Translations under genes and position numbers: made by a program
Notes under the pieces: model-generated
The model's input: only the letters and a program-made list of their open reading frames with translations
The model's database searches: none
Told to the model about the DNA's origin: nothing
DNA from: Corallococcus carmarthensis
GTDB taxonomy: Bacteria > Myxococcota > Myxococcia > Myxococcales > Myxococcaceae
DNA length: 64,000 bases
Assembly: GCF_003611695.1 (NCBI RefSeq)
Contig: NZ_RAWE01000016.1
Coordinates: 1 to 64,000, forward strand
Direction: 5' to 3'
Shown here: positions 33,870 to 41,871 of the stretch, piece by piece
Position numbering within the stretch: the stretch's first letter is position 1
Layout: each line of letters starts with the position of its first letter

Positions 33870-33935
33870 GCAACTCGCTGGGAGACGCCTGGATAATCGG
33901 GGCAGGAATCACAGCCGCCACCGAGGAATCCCCGC

Positions 33936-35519
33936 ATGAGCCTGAACGCGACCACGTCCCAGCGCACGAACTCTGTCTTCTCGAATCGTTCCCAGGCTGT
34001 GACGACGAGCGCGGTTCGCAGCACGAACCCGAACGCCATCTTGTCGCAGTACAAGCCCACGGGCGCCTCGGCGCGCACGGCGGCGCAGGACGGGCTGCAG
34101 CCGGGCGTGGCTGCGTCGACGAAGATGGCGCAGACGGACCTGGCGCGGCTGCAGAAGTTCAAGGGCAACATCGAGGCGGCGGCCGCGAAGCACGGCCTTC
34201 CCCCGGCGCTCCTGGCGGCCATCGCGAGCCGTGAGTCGCGCGCGGGCGCGGCGTTGGACCGCACGGGCCACGGCGACGGCGGCAACGGCTTTGGCGTGAT
34301 GCAGGTGGATCACCGCTTCCACACGACCAAGGGCGGCCCCACCAGCGCCGAGCACATCGACCAGGCGGCGGGCATCCTCAAGGGCTACGTCAACGACATG
34401 AAGAAGGCGCACCCGGACTGGTCCGAGGCGCAGCAGCTTCGTGGCGCGGTGGCGGCCTACAACTCCGGCCCCGGCAACGTCCGCACCCAGGCGGGCATGG
34501 ACGTGGGCACCACGGGCAATGACTACTCCAACGACGTGTGGGCGCGCGCGCAGGCGCTGGCGCCGCACTTCGGCGGTGCCGCGACCAACACCGGCACCAA
34601 CACCAACACCCAGAACACCACGCGCCCGGCGCAGACCGCCGACACCTTCGAGCCCGCGGGCACCAAGAAGCCGGCGACGAAGTGGAGCGCCGCGCCCTCG
34701 ATGGACCAGGTGAAGGCGGGCGGCAACAACCTGCGCGAAGGCATGCAGGGCCCGGCGGTGAAGCAGATCCAGGAGATGCTGGGCGTCCCGGCGGACGGCA
34801 AGTTCGGCCCCGTGACGAAGAAGGCCGTGGAGGACTTCCAGCGGGCGAACGGCGTGAGGGCGGGCAGCAACGCGGGCCAGGTGGGCCCCGACACGTTCAA
34901 GGCGCTGCAGGGCAAGCGCCCCGGCAGCACCAACACCACCAACGGGACGAACAACACCCCGGGGACGAACAACACCCAGGGGACGAACAACAACGGCGCG
35001 GTGCTGGGCAACGGCGTCCGCATCAACACCAACGACCCCACGCTGAAGAAGCTGGCCACCTCGCGCCTGAACAACGGCCAGACGGGCTACTGCGTGCGCA
35101 CCACGCTGGACAACATGAGCCGGCTGGGCATCCCGAACACGCCGGCGGCGACGGGCAACGACCCGAACAACCCGCGCGGCGGCATGGCGCAGATGCTGCG
35201 CAATGGCTGGGAGTCCATCCCGTTCCCGGGCGCCAAGCAGCAGGCCATCAAGAGCCCCTACGGCAACGCCACCGCGAACGTGGTGACGGCGGACCAGTAC
35301 CGGAAGCTCGTGGCGGACGGGAAGGTTCCGGACGGCGCCATCATCTTCCAGTCCCGCCACGGCTGGGACTACAGCGGCGGCTCCAAGGGCAACGACATGG
35401 GCATCGTGCGCAACGGTGGCAAGACGACCCACAACTACCAGGACATGAGCTCCATCATCTACTCGGACTGCAAGGAGGTCGTCATCCTGGTCCCGAAGGG
35501 CGCCATCCAGCGCGACTGA
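33936..35519 (+). CDS. Goose-type lysozyme with peptidoglycan-binding and CHAP-like cysteine domain, no signal peptide
   Basis: 527 residues, three domains. Residues about 55-215 match goose egg-white (g-type) lysozyme: AIASRESRAGAALDR (catalytic Glu100), GHGDGGNGFGVMQVDHR (Asp114, Asp125) and MDVGTTGNDYSNDVWARAQ, close to the bird sequence over the whole domain. A Thr/Asn linker holds TADTFEPAG (Asp236-x-Phe238). Residues about 255-325 are a PG_binding_1 domain (EGMQGPAVKQIQEMLG; ADGKFGPVTKKAVEDFQ). After an N/T/G linker, residues 345-527 contain TGYCVRTTLDNM (Cys386) and FQSRHGWDY (His475), a CHAP or NlpC-like papain fold. It should cut glycan and possibly peptide bonds of murein. No signal peptide or membrane segment is present. 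Confidence 0.9.
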   Translation: MSLNATTSQRTNSVFSNRSQAVTTSAVRSTNPNAILSQYKPTGASARTAAQDGLQPGVAASTKMAQTDLARLQKFKGNIEAAAAKHGLPPALLAAIASRESRAGAALDRTGHGDGGNGFGVMQVDHRFHTTKGGPTSAEHIDQAAGILKGYVNDMKKAHPDWSEAQQLRGAVAAYNSGPGNVRTQAGMDVGTTGNDYSNDVWARAQALAPHFGGAATNTGTNTNTQNTTRPAQTADTFEPAGTKKPATKWSAAPSMDQVKAGGNNLREGMQGPAVKQIQEMLGVPADGKFGPVTKKAVEDFQRANGVRAGSNAGQVGPDTFKALQGKRPGSTNTTNGTNNTPGTNNTQGTNNNGAVLGNGVRINTNDPTLKKLATSRLNNGQTGYCVRTTLDNMSRLGIPNTPAATGNDPNNPRGGMAQMLRNGWESIPFPGAKQQAIKSPYGNATANVVTADQYRKLVADGKVPDGAIIFQSRHGWDYSGGSKGNDMGIVRNGGKTTHNYQDMSSIIYSDCKEVVILVPKGAIQRD

Positions 35520-35526
35520 TGATGGC

Positions 35527-37122
35527 CTAGTGGGACGTGTCCACGGCCCGGTCCGGCAACGGGCCGGGCTTCTTCATGAAGACGATGAGGAAGGACGCGG
35601 CGAGGAAGGAGAGGGCCAGGAACAGGAAGCCGCTGTTGAAGGCCTTCACCAACGCCTGTTCGCTGATGCGGTGCTGGAGGACCGCGAGCGCGGCGGAGTC
35701 CGGCGCGAAGAGGTGGCTGCCCGGGCCGCCCTTCAGCGTGGCGAGCTGTTCCTGGACCCAGGGGTTGTACGCGTCCACGTGCGACGTGATGGCGGCGTAG
35801 GCGCGGTGGGACTCGCGGTCCAGCAGGGTGCTCATCCACGCGGTGCCGATGGAGGCACCCAGTTCCCGGGTGAGGCTGAAGAGGGCGGTGCCGCCCGGCC
35901 GCTGGGACGCGGGCAGGGCGGTGACGGCGAGGAAGGTGAGCGGGACGAAGCCGAACCCCGTTCCCACCGCGCGGATGAACAGCGGCGTCACCAGCGCGGG
36001 CAGGTCCGCCTGGGGCGTCAGGTGGGCGTTGAGCCACAGGCTGGTGAAGATGCCGGTGTTGGCCACCACCAGCAGCAGGCGCGGATCCACCCGCGTCACC
36101 AGCCGGCCGGCCAGCGGGAAGATGAGCAGTTGGATCCAACTGCCGAAGAGGAACACCCGGCCGATGTCGATCGCCTTGTAGTGCATCACCGTGCCGCAAT
36201 AGAGCGACAGCAGCAGCGACCCCGCGAAGATGGCGGTGCCCACCAGGAAGTTGAGCGCCGTCGCCGCGGAGTAGGCCCGGTTGAGGAAGATGCGCAGCTC
36301 CACCACCGGGTGGCGCGTCTCCAGTTCATGGCTGACGAAGCCCACCAGGCTGATGCCCGCCACCGCCGCGAGCAGGGTGATGGTGGCGCTTTCGAACCAG
36401 CCCTCGCGGTTGCCCTCCTCCAGCACGTACTGGAGCGACACCATGCCCACCGCGAGCAGTCCGATGCCCAGGCGGTCCACCGGCGCGCGCTCCGCCACGA
36501 AGCCCGGCTGATGGATGTGCCGCCACGCCACCCACGCGGCGAACAGGCCGAAGGGGACGTTGATGAGGAAGATCCAGTGCCAGCTGGACAGGTCGATGAG
36601 GTAGCCGCCCAGCGTGGGCCCCAGGAGCGGTCCGGTGATGGCGCCCAGGCCGAACAGCGCCCCGGCCATGCCGTGCTGCCGCTCCGGATAGCGGGAGAAC
36701 AGCACGCTCTGCGACGTGGGGATGATGGCGCCGCCGCCCAGGCCCTGGAGGATGCGGAACACCACCAGCGACAGCAGGTTCCAGGACAGGCCGCACAGCA
36801 CGCTGGCCGCGGTGAAGATGAGGATGGACGCCGTGTAGTAGCGCCGGAAGCCGAAGCGCTTCAGCAGCCAGCCCGACAGCGGGATGATGGTGATGTTCGC
36901 CATCGCGTACGCGGTGGACACCCAGGCGATCTGATCCAACGGCGTGCCGAAGCTCGCGCGGATGTCGTTGAGCGCCACGTTGACGATGGAGATGTCCAGG
37001 AAGGCCATCAGCCCGGCGAACATCGCGCCCGCGGTGATGAGGGTCTTGTTCCCCTGGAGCAGCGTGGCCTCGTCTCCGGCCGGAGCAGGGGCCGGAGCAG
37101 GGAGTCTGGCGGCGGCGCTCAT
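35527..37122 (-). CDS. EmrB/QacA-type MFS multidrug efflux transporter (DHA2)
   Basis: 531 residues with about 14 membrane helices, the DHA2 topology. Motifs: FLDISIVNVALNDIRASFG in TM1, STAYAMANITIIPLSGWLLK, LLKRFGFRRYYTASILIFTA (motif A region) and RILQGLGGGAIIPTSQSVLF (motif B/C). It couples drug export to proton influx and works with the HlyD-type adaptor encoded upstream; start and stop codons overlap (ATGA at 37119-37122), so translation is coupled. No outer-membrane TolC gene follows; a housekeeping TolC is presumably recruited. Control is likely by the TetR protein heading the operon. The gene converges on the lysozyme with a 7-bp gap. Confidence 0.93.
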   Translation of the reverse strand: MSAAARLPAPAPAPAGDEATLLQGNKTLITAGAMFAGLMAFLDISIVNVALNDIRASFGTPLDQIAWVSTAYAMANITIIPLSGWLLKRFGFRRYYTASILIFTAASVLCGLSWNLLSLVVFRILQGLGGGAIIPTSQSVLFSRYPERQHGMAGALFGLGAITGPLLGPTLGGYLIDLSSWHWIFLINVPFGLFAAWVAWRHIHQPGFVAERAPVDRLGIGLLAVGMVSLQYVLEEGNREGWFESATITLLAAVAGISLVGFVSHELETRHPVVELRIFLNRAYSAATALNFLVGTAIFAGSLLLSLYCGTVMHYKAIDIGRVFLFGSWIQLLIFPLAGRLVTRVDPRLLLVVANTGIFTSLWLNAHLTPQADLPALVTPLFIRAVGTGFGFVPLTFLAVTALPASQRPGGTALFSLTRELGASIGTAWMSTLLDRESHRAYAAITSHVDAYNPWVQEQLATLKGGPGSHLFAPDSAALAVLQHRISEQALVKAFNSGFLFLALSFLAASFLIVFMKKPGPLPDRAVDTSH

Positions 37123-38339
37123 GGCGCGTCCGTGTAGACAGTGGCCTCGGCGCTCATGCCCGGACGCAGCTCCACGTCCGGCGTGCCGTCCAGGCGGATG
37201 AGCACCGGCACGCGCTGGACGACCTTCACGAAGTTGCCGCTGGCGTTGTCCGGCGGCAGCAGCGCGAAGCGGGAACCGGTGCCGTGCGACAAGCTCTCCA
37301 CGTGCCCGTCGAACTCGCGCCGCCCGAACATGTCGAAGCGCACCCGCGCCCGCTGGCCGGGCTGCACGCGCTCCAGCTGGTCCTCCTTGAAGTTCGCCAC
37401 CACCCACACGTCGTCGCGCGGGACGATGGCCATCAGCGACCGCTCCGGGCCCACCGTCTGGCCTTCCTCCACCGAGCGGCGCGACACCACCCCGGCCCGC
37501 GCCGCGCGCACCGTGGTGTAGGAGAGGTTGAGCTCCGCCATCCGGACCGAGGCCTCCGCCTGCTGCACGCGGGCCTCCGCCAGGGCCACCGCCGCGCGCG
37601 ATGAGGCCAGCTGCTCCTCCGTCGTCCGCGCGGCCGTCAGGCGCCCCTGCGCCAGCGTCACGCCGCCCGAGGAGCCCGTGAGGGCCGCGGTCGCGGACAG
37701 CCGGCGCGCGCGGGCCTGCTCCAGCTGTGCGTCCGCCGCGTCCAGCTCCGTCTGGCGCAGGTCCACGTCCGCCTGGGCCAGGGCCTGCTGTTCGAAGAGG
37801 GACCGGGCGCGGCCCAGGTTCGTGGCCGCGAAGGCCTGGCGCGACACGGCGGCGGCGACCTCCGCGTCCGCCTGGGTGATGGCGGCCTTCGCGGCCTCCC
37901 GCGTGGACGTGGCGGACGTGAGCCCGCCTTCCGCCTGGGTGAGGGACGCGGGCGCGGTCCTTTCGGTGAGGGCCAGCGCCGCCTTCGCGCTGTCGGCGGA
38001 GGCTCGCGCGGCCATCAGGTCCGCCTTCGCCGCGGCCAGCCGGGCGGCGAAGTCCTCCGGATCCAGCTCCACCAGCACGTCGCCCGCGGCCACGCGCTGG
38101 TTGTCCACCACCGGCACGCGGCGCACCTGCCCGGCCACGCGCGCGGCCACGTTCATCACCCGGCCCTCCACCTGCGCGTCGTCCGTCGTCTGCTGACCCA
38201 GGTGCAGGAGCGTCCAGCCTCCAGCGAGGAGCCCCACGCCCACCGCCAGCCCACCCATGAGCAGCGGCGTGCGGCGGCGCTCCTTCACGGCGGGCGCGGC
38301 GGGCGCGTCAGCGGAGGGGAGGGTGGCCACGGCGCTCAT
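37119..38339 (-). CDS. HlyD/EmrA-type periplasmic adaptor
   Basis: 406 residues. One N-terminal membrane anchor (LLMGGLAVGVGLLAGGWTLL), then the first half-lipoyl segment (RVAGQVRRVPVVDNQRVAAG), a long coiled-coil hairpin (about 95-265, rich in Ala/Glu/Gln) and the second lipoyl half with the beta-barrel (YTTVRAARAGVVSRRSVEEG; VWVVANFKEDQLERVQPGQR). It bridges the MFS pump to an outer-membrane channel. The long hairpin fits the EmrA group. It overlaps both the regulator upstream and the pump downstream by four bases. Confidence 0.92.
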   Translation of the reverse strand: MSAVATLPSADAPAAPAVKERRRTPLLMGGLAVGVGLLAGGWTLLHLGQQTTDDAQVEGRVMNVAARVAGQVRRVPVVDNQRVAAGDVLVELDPEDFAARLAAAKADLMAARASADSAKAALALTERTAPASLTQAEGGLTSATSTREAAKAAITQADAEVAAAVSRQAFAATNLGRARSLFEQQALAQADVDLRQTELDAADAQLEQARARRLSATAALTGSSGGVTLAQGRLTAARTTEEQLASSRAAVALAEARVQQAEASVRMAELNLSYTTVRAARAGVVSRRSVEEGQTVGPERSLMAIVPRDDVWVVANFKEDQLERVQPGQRARVRFDMFGRREFDGHVESLSHGTGSRFALLPPDNASGNFVKVVQRVPVLIRLDGTPDVELRPGMSAEATVYTDAP

Positions 38340-38920
38340 GGGCCCTCCTTCGTCAGCAGCTCCGCGCCCAGCTTCTTCGCCGCGTCCAGGAACTCGTCGC
38401 CCAGCTTCGTGCCACGCACGGCGCGCGACAGCGACAGCGCGCCGTACATGAGCGCGATGGCGGCCAGCGCCTTCTCCCGGCGCCGCGCCCCCGAAGGCAG
38501 CAGCTCCGCGTATGACTGGATGAACTCCTGGAGCTCCGCCTCCAGCGCGCCCCGGTAGGGCTCACCCGTGCGCGACACCTCCGCGGTGATGCTGGGCAGG
38601 GGACAGGTGGGCGTGACGGCGTCGCGGTGCTTGCGCGACAGGTAGCGCTCCAGCACCTTCAGCGCGGGCGCCTCCGGCGCGTCCTCCTTCGCCTTGCGCA
38701 GGAGCGCGTTCCACACCGTGCGGGCGGTCCCCCGGATGGTCTCCGTGAACAGGTGCTCCTTCGAATCGAAGTGCCCGTAGAAGCCGCCCACCGTGAGCCC
38801 GGCGCCCTTCATCACGTCCATGATGGAGCTCGCCTGGATGCCACGCTCCAGCAGCAACGTGGCGGCGGACGCGAGGATGGCGTCGTGCGACTTCTGCTTC
38901 TGCTCCGTCTTCTGGGTCAT
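38336..38920 (-). CDS. TetR-family transcriptional repressor of the efflux operon
   Basis: 194 residues. The helix-turn-helix is DAILASAATLLLERGIQASS, then IMDVMKGAGLTVGGFYGHFD (about residues 14-55), followed by SKEHLFTETIRGTARTVW. The variable ligand domain contains CPLPSITAEVSRTGEPYRGA, the pattern of the AcrR/TetR_C_6 type. The start at 38920 is chosen over one 33 bases upstream because the operator and -10 region lie there. It is first gene of a TetR-HlyD-MFS operon with ATGA overlaps, so it probably represses itself and the pump, and is released by a drug-like ligand. Confidence 0.9.
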   Translation of the reverse strand: MTQKTEQKQKSHDAILASAATLLLERGIQASSIMDVMKGAGLTVGGFYGHFDSKEHLFTETIRGTARTVWNALLRKAKEDAPEAPALKVLERYLSRKHRDAVTPTCPLPSITAEVSRTGEPYRGALEAELQEFIQSYAELLPSGARRREKALAAIALMYGALSLSRAVRGTKLGDEFLDAAKKLGAELLTKEGP

Positions 38921-38923
38921 GAT

Positions 38924-38960
38924 GGATGATGGTAGTAATATTTCGACCATCATCCGTCAA
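38924..38960 (-). promoter_or_regulatory. Promoter and TetR operator of the efflux operon
   Basis: On the minus strand, TTGACG (38960-38955), 17 nt, TACTAC (38937-38932): a good sigma-70-like promoter. A perfect 10-bp inverted repeat, GGATGATGGT (38924-38933) and ACCATCATCC (38946-38955), with a 12-bp AT-rich centre, covers the -10 and spacer. Binding of the TetR protein there would block RNA polymerase. The ATG of the regulator is four bases away, so the transcript has almost no leader. Confidence 0.75.
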
Positions 38961-38977
38961 GGCGGCCCGCCCGGGGC

Positions 38978-40171
38978 CTACTTCTTCTTCTTGCGCGAGC
39001 CGTCCTCGTAGAAGGCCTCGTCCTCCACCAGCCCGCCGTCGGGGTCCCAGCGCTTGCGCTCGGTGACGCGGCCCTTGGACCACTGCGAGTCCTCGATGAG
39101 GGTGCCGTTCTCCGCCCACACCTGGCGGCGGCCTTCCGCGTCACCCTTCATGTAGTGCTCGCGGCTCCAGGTGCCGCCGTCCGGCAGGAAGCTCTCCGTC
39201 ACGCCGTCGGGCACGAAGCTGTAGCGGCCTTCGATGGCGGCCAGGTTCTGCCGCTCGCGCAGCGAGCCGTCGTCCTCGAAGGTGGAGTCCACCGCGCGGT
39301 CTCCCGTCGCGACGAACTCGTGCTTGCGCTCGCCGTTCTGGAAGTACTCCACGCGCTTCACCTGCTTGCGGTCCTTCCAGGTGACGACGTTCATCTTGCC
39401 GCCATCCTTGAAGAACTCCGTCTCGTCGCCCTCCTTCTGGCCCTTGACCCAGGTGGTGGAGCGGAGGGCCTTCCCGTCGGCGTACTGCGTGCTCACGCCG
39501 TCGAGCACGCCCGCGGAGAACGCGTTCGTCGCGGTGCGCTGCCCGTCCTTGTCGAAGCTCTCCGTCACGCCTTCGCGCCGCCCGTTCTTCAGCGGGATGA
39601 CGGAGCGCTTCTGTCCGTTCGAATGGAAGAACACGAGCGGCGAGGGCCCCTTCCAGACACAGTCCTTCAGGCCCGCCTCCCACGACGACTGCAGGCCGCA
39701 GCCCGCCTTGGTGAGCCGCCCGGTCTCGTCGTAGTCCGCGAAGGTGCTCTTGTCGTCCTCCGGCTGCCGGTCCACGCGCCGGGACACCTTGCCGTTGGGG
39801 TGGTAGCGCAGCTCCTCGCCCCGCGGGTTGTCGTCCGCATACTGCGCGGTCTCCACCAGCCGGCCCTCCTCGTAGCGCTTGAAGCCGCCCTGCCGCTTGC
39901 CGGCGCGGTACTCCTGCTCCACGGCGCGGCCGTCGGACCAGCGGCGCACCTCCCAGCCGTCCTGCTTGCCGTTCTTGAACGAGACGGTGTGTGTCTCCTT
40001 CTTCGTGTCCTCGTCCACGCAGCGCACGGTGCCGGTGAGGTTCGCGGTGGAGTTGCCGTTGTCCAGGTTGATGGACTGGCCCTGGAACGAGCAGCGCTCG
40101 ATGGCCCACGCGGGCGCGGAGAAGAGGGGCACGGACAGCACGAGGAGACGCATCACGGAAGGCGCGCGCAT
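38978..40171 (-). CDS. Exported MORN/YwqK-like repeat protein
   Basis: 397 residues. Signal peptide MRLLVLSVPLFSAPAWA (from the inner Met; the ATG at 40171 adds six residues). The body is a run of about a dozen beta-hairpin repeats of the type Y-x-N/D-G-x2-x2-x2-Y, seen as SFKNGKQDGWEVRRWSDGRA, EYRAGKRQGGFKRYEEGRL, YHPNGKVSRRV, SFDKDGQRTATNAFSAGVLD, QYADGKALRSTTWVKGQKEG and RWDPDGGLVEDEAFYEDGSR. This is the MORN-like 'antitoxin YwqK' repeat (PF07661); despite that name the family is not necessarily linked to toxins. It ends in a short Lys tail. A role in envelope binding is likely. Confidence 0.85.
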   Translation of the reverse strand: MRAPSVMRLLVLSVPLFSAPAWAIERCSFQGQSINLDNGNSTANLTGTVRCVDEDTKKETHTVSFKNGKQDGWEVRRWSDGRAVEQEYRAGKRQGGFKRYEEGRLVETAQYADDNPRGEELRYHPNGKVSRRVDRQPEDDKSTFADYDETGRLTKAGCGLQSSWEAGLKDCVWKGPSPLVFFHSNGQKRSVIPLKNGRREGVTESFDKDGQRTATNAFSAGVLDGVSTQYADGKALRSTTWVKGQKEGDETEFFKDGGKMNVVTWKDRKQVKRVEYFQNGERKHEFVATGDRAVDSTFEDDGSLRERQNLAAIEGRYSFVPDGVTESFLPDGGTWSREHYMKGDAEGRRQVWAENGTLIEDSQWSKGRVTERKRWDPDGGLVEDEAFYEDGSRKKKK

Positions 40172-40301
40172 GGAGGACTCACGGGCAATGGGGATGGGCC
40201 ACCGTAGCAGCCGTGAGGCCAGGGGCCCTGGAACGACTTCCGGGCCCACACCCGCCATGTGCATGGCGAGGGGGCCCGGACGGATGCAGCGAGGCGAAGG
40301 G

Positions 40302-41684
40302 CTATTCGAAGGTCCAGGCGAGGCGGCCCTGGCCCGGGCCGATGCGGGTGTTGCCGGCCGCGATGTCGCTGCCGCGCACCCAGCCCGTCCTGCCGTCCAT
40401 GGGGTCGGTGACCAGGTACTCGCGGTTGGCACCCTGGCCGCGCGCGTCGGACATCACCATCGCGTGGCCGCCGCCGCCGTTCCAGAGGACGGCGAAGGGC
40501 ACGTCCACGCCGTCGCGCAGCAGCCGGTCCGCGCGGTCCAGCGCGCCCTGCCGCGCCTGGGGCGTGTCGGCGATCGTCTGGGTGGCGTAGGTGCGGTTGC
40601 TGTTGGGGCTGACGCCCCGGTTGAACATGTCCCGCATGGCGTCCGGAGAGACGCCCAGGCTGTCTCCGGTGCCGCCCTGGCGGGGCCGCGCGATGCCGTT
40701 CCCGCGCTCCAGCACGCGCCGCTGCTCGCGGCCGATGTTCGTGTTCGCATCCAGGCTGTGGATGGGCTCGCGGTGCATCCGGCGCGCGTAGATGGGGTCC
40801 GCGTCCGCGTGGGCGATCTGCGCCGCCGTGGGGGCGCACGAGTCGTCGAAGCGCTGCTGGAGCGCGCGCGAGCCCGCGTTCACGTCGATGGCGGTGGACT
40901 GGTCGATGAGCGTCTGTCGCGGGGTGCCCGCGATGTCCCGCCCGAAGCGCGCCACGTCGTCCATCTCCCGGGTCGTGTCCCCGAAGGCGTTGCGCACGCG
41001 GTCCAGGACGCCGGGCGACGCCAGCTCCTGGTTGCGCGCACCCACGGCCTTGAGGATGAGCGCGCGCTCCGTCTGCACGTCCGCGTTGGGCACCGGCTGG
41101 CCGTCGCGCGTGCCCGCGTTGCGCAGGGTGCCCTGGAGCGCGGTGAAGTCCTCGCCCGTCATGCCCACGATGGCGCTCGCCGCGGCCCGTGCCTGGGCCG
41201 GGCCCAGGATGCCTTCCTGGCCGGCGGCGCCGGTGCCGCGAGGCTCCGCCACACCGCGCGTCAGCGTCTCCACTGTGTCCACGCTCAGCCGGGCCGGACG
41301 CGCGGCCTGCATCGCGGACAGGTCCAGGTACGTGCGCGTGGCGCGGTCCGCGTTGGGCGTGTTGAGGACGTGCTGGTTCAGGAACTGCGTGGCGCGCGCG
41401 CGCTCGGGCGCGGGCATCGTGGAGAGGCGGGCCTGGAGGGCGGTGTTGGTCTCCGGCTGCAGCGGCTCCGCGCGCGTGCTGGCGGCGCGCGCGGCCGGCT
41501 GCGTGGTGGCGGGAGGCGTCGCGCGCTGCGCCCCGCCCCGGCGTCCAATCTCACCGGCGTCCGCCTGGAAGGTGTCGTTGGTGGCGTAGCCCCGCGCCGG
41601 AGCAATGGGCGCGCGCGGCGCGACGGGCTGCGCATCGGGCAGGCGCGTCTGCGGGACACCAGCGGACGGAATGCGGACGGTCAC
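40302..41684 (-). CDS. C39/papain-like cysteine peptidase-like protein without signal peptide
   Basis: 460 residues from GTG at 41684, preceded by GAGGGGGA; a longer frame to 41816 lacks a ribosome site. The N-terminus is disordered and Pro/Ala/Arg-rich, with NDTFQADAG (Asp37-x-Phe39). A helical middle (about 100-270; LNTPNADRATRTYLDLSAM, LSVDTVETLTRGVAEPRG) precedes the likely catalytic domain: RFDDSCAPTAAQIAHADA (Cys283), LWNGGGGHAMVMSDARG (His407) and YLVTDPMDGRTGWV (Asp427). The Cys-x-PTA, Gly-His and Asp-P pattern is that of C39-like/papain-fold peptidases. It has no secretion signal but looks like an effector. Substrate unknown. Confidence 0.75.
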   Translation of the reverse strand: MTVRIPSAGVPQTRLPDAQPVAPRAPIAPARGYATNDTFQADAGEIGRRGGAQRATPPATTQPAARAASTRAEPLQPETNTALQARLSTMPAPERARATQFLNQHVLNTPNADRATRTYLDLSAMQAARPARLSVDTVETLTRGVAEPRGTGAAGQEGILGPAQARAAASAIVGMTGEDFTALQGTLRNAGTRDGQPVPNADVQTERALILKAVGARNQELASPGVLDRVRNAFGDTTREMDDVARFGRDIAGTPRQTLIDQSTAIDVNAGSRALQQRFDDSCAPTAAQIAHADADPIYARRMHREPIHSLDANTNIGREQRRVLERGNGIARPRQGGTGDSLGVSPDAMRDMFNRGVSPNSNRTYATQTIADTPQARQGALDRADRLLRDGVDVPFAVLWNGGGGHAMVMSDARGQGANREYLVTDPMDGRTGWVRGSDIAAGNTRIGPGQGRLAWTFE

Positions 41685-41871
41685 GGACTTCCCCCTCAAC
41701 GTGAAGCAATGGCTCCCGGATTGTCTCACGGCACCCCGGGGAAGTTGCGTCTGAAGCGGAAAAAACCTCTTTCCCTGTGTGTGTTGAAGGCCTACCCGGA
41801 GGGGACAGGGATTCACGAACAGTGCGTGTCAGCGCCTGTAGAGTCGGGGTTCGCGACGACCGGGGGACTTC

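Noticed and set aside
41685-41816. Longer N-terminus for the cysteine peptidase-like protein
   Set aside because: The added residues have no ribosome site, and GAGGGGGA precedes the GTG at 41684. The Asp-x-Phe motif then falls at residue 37, as in the subtilase.
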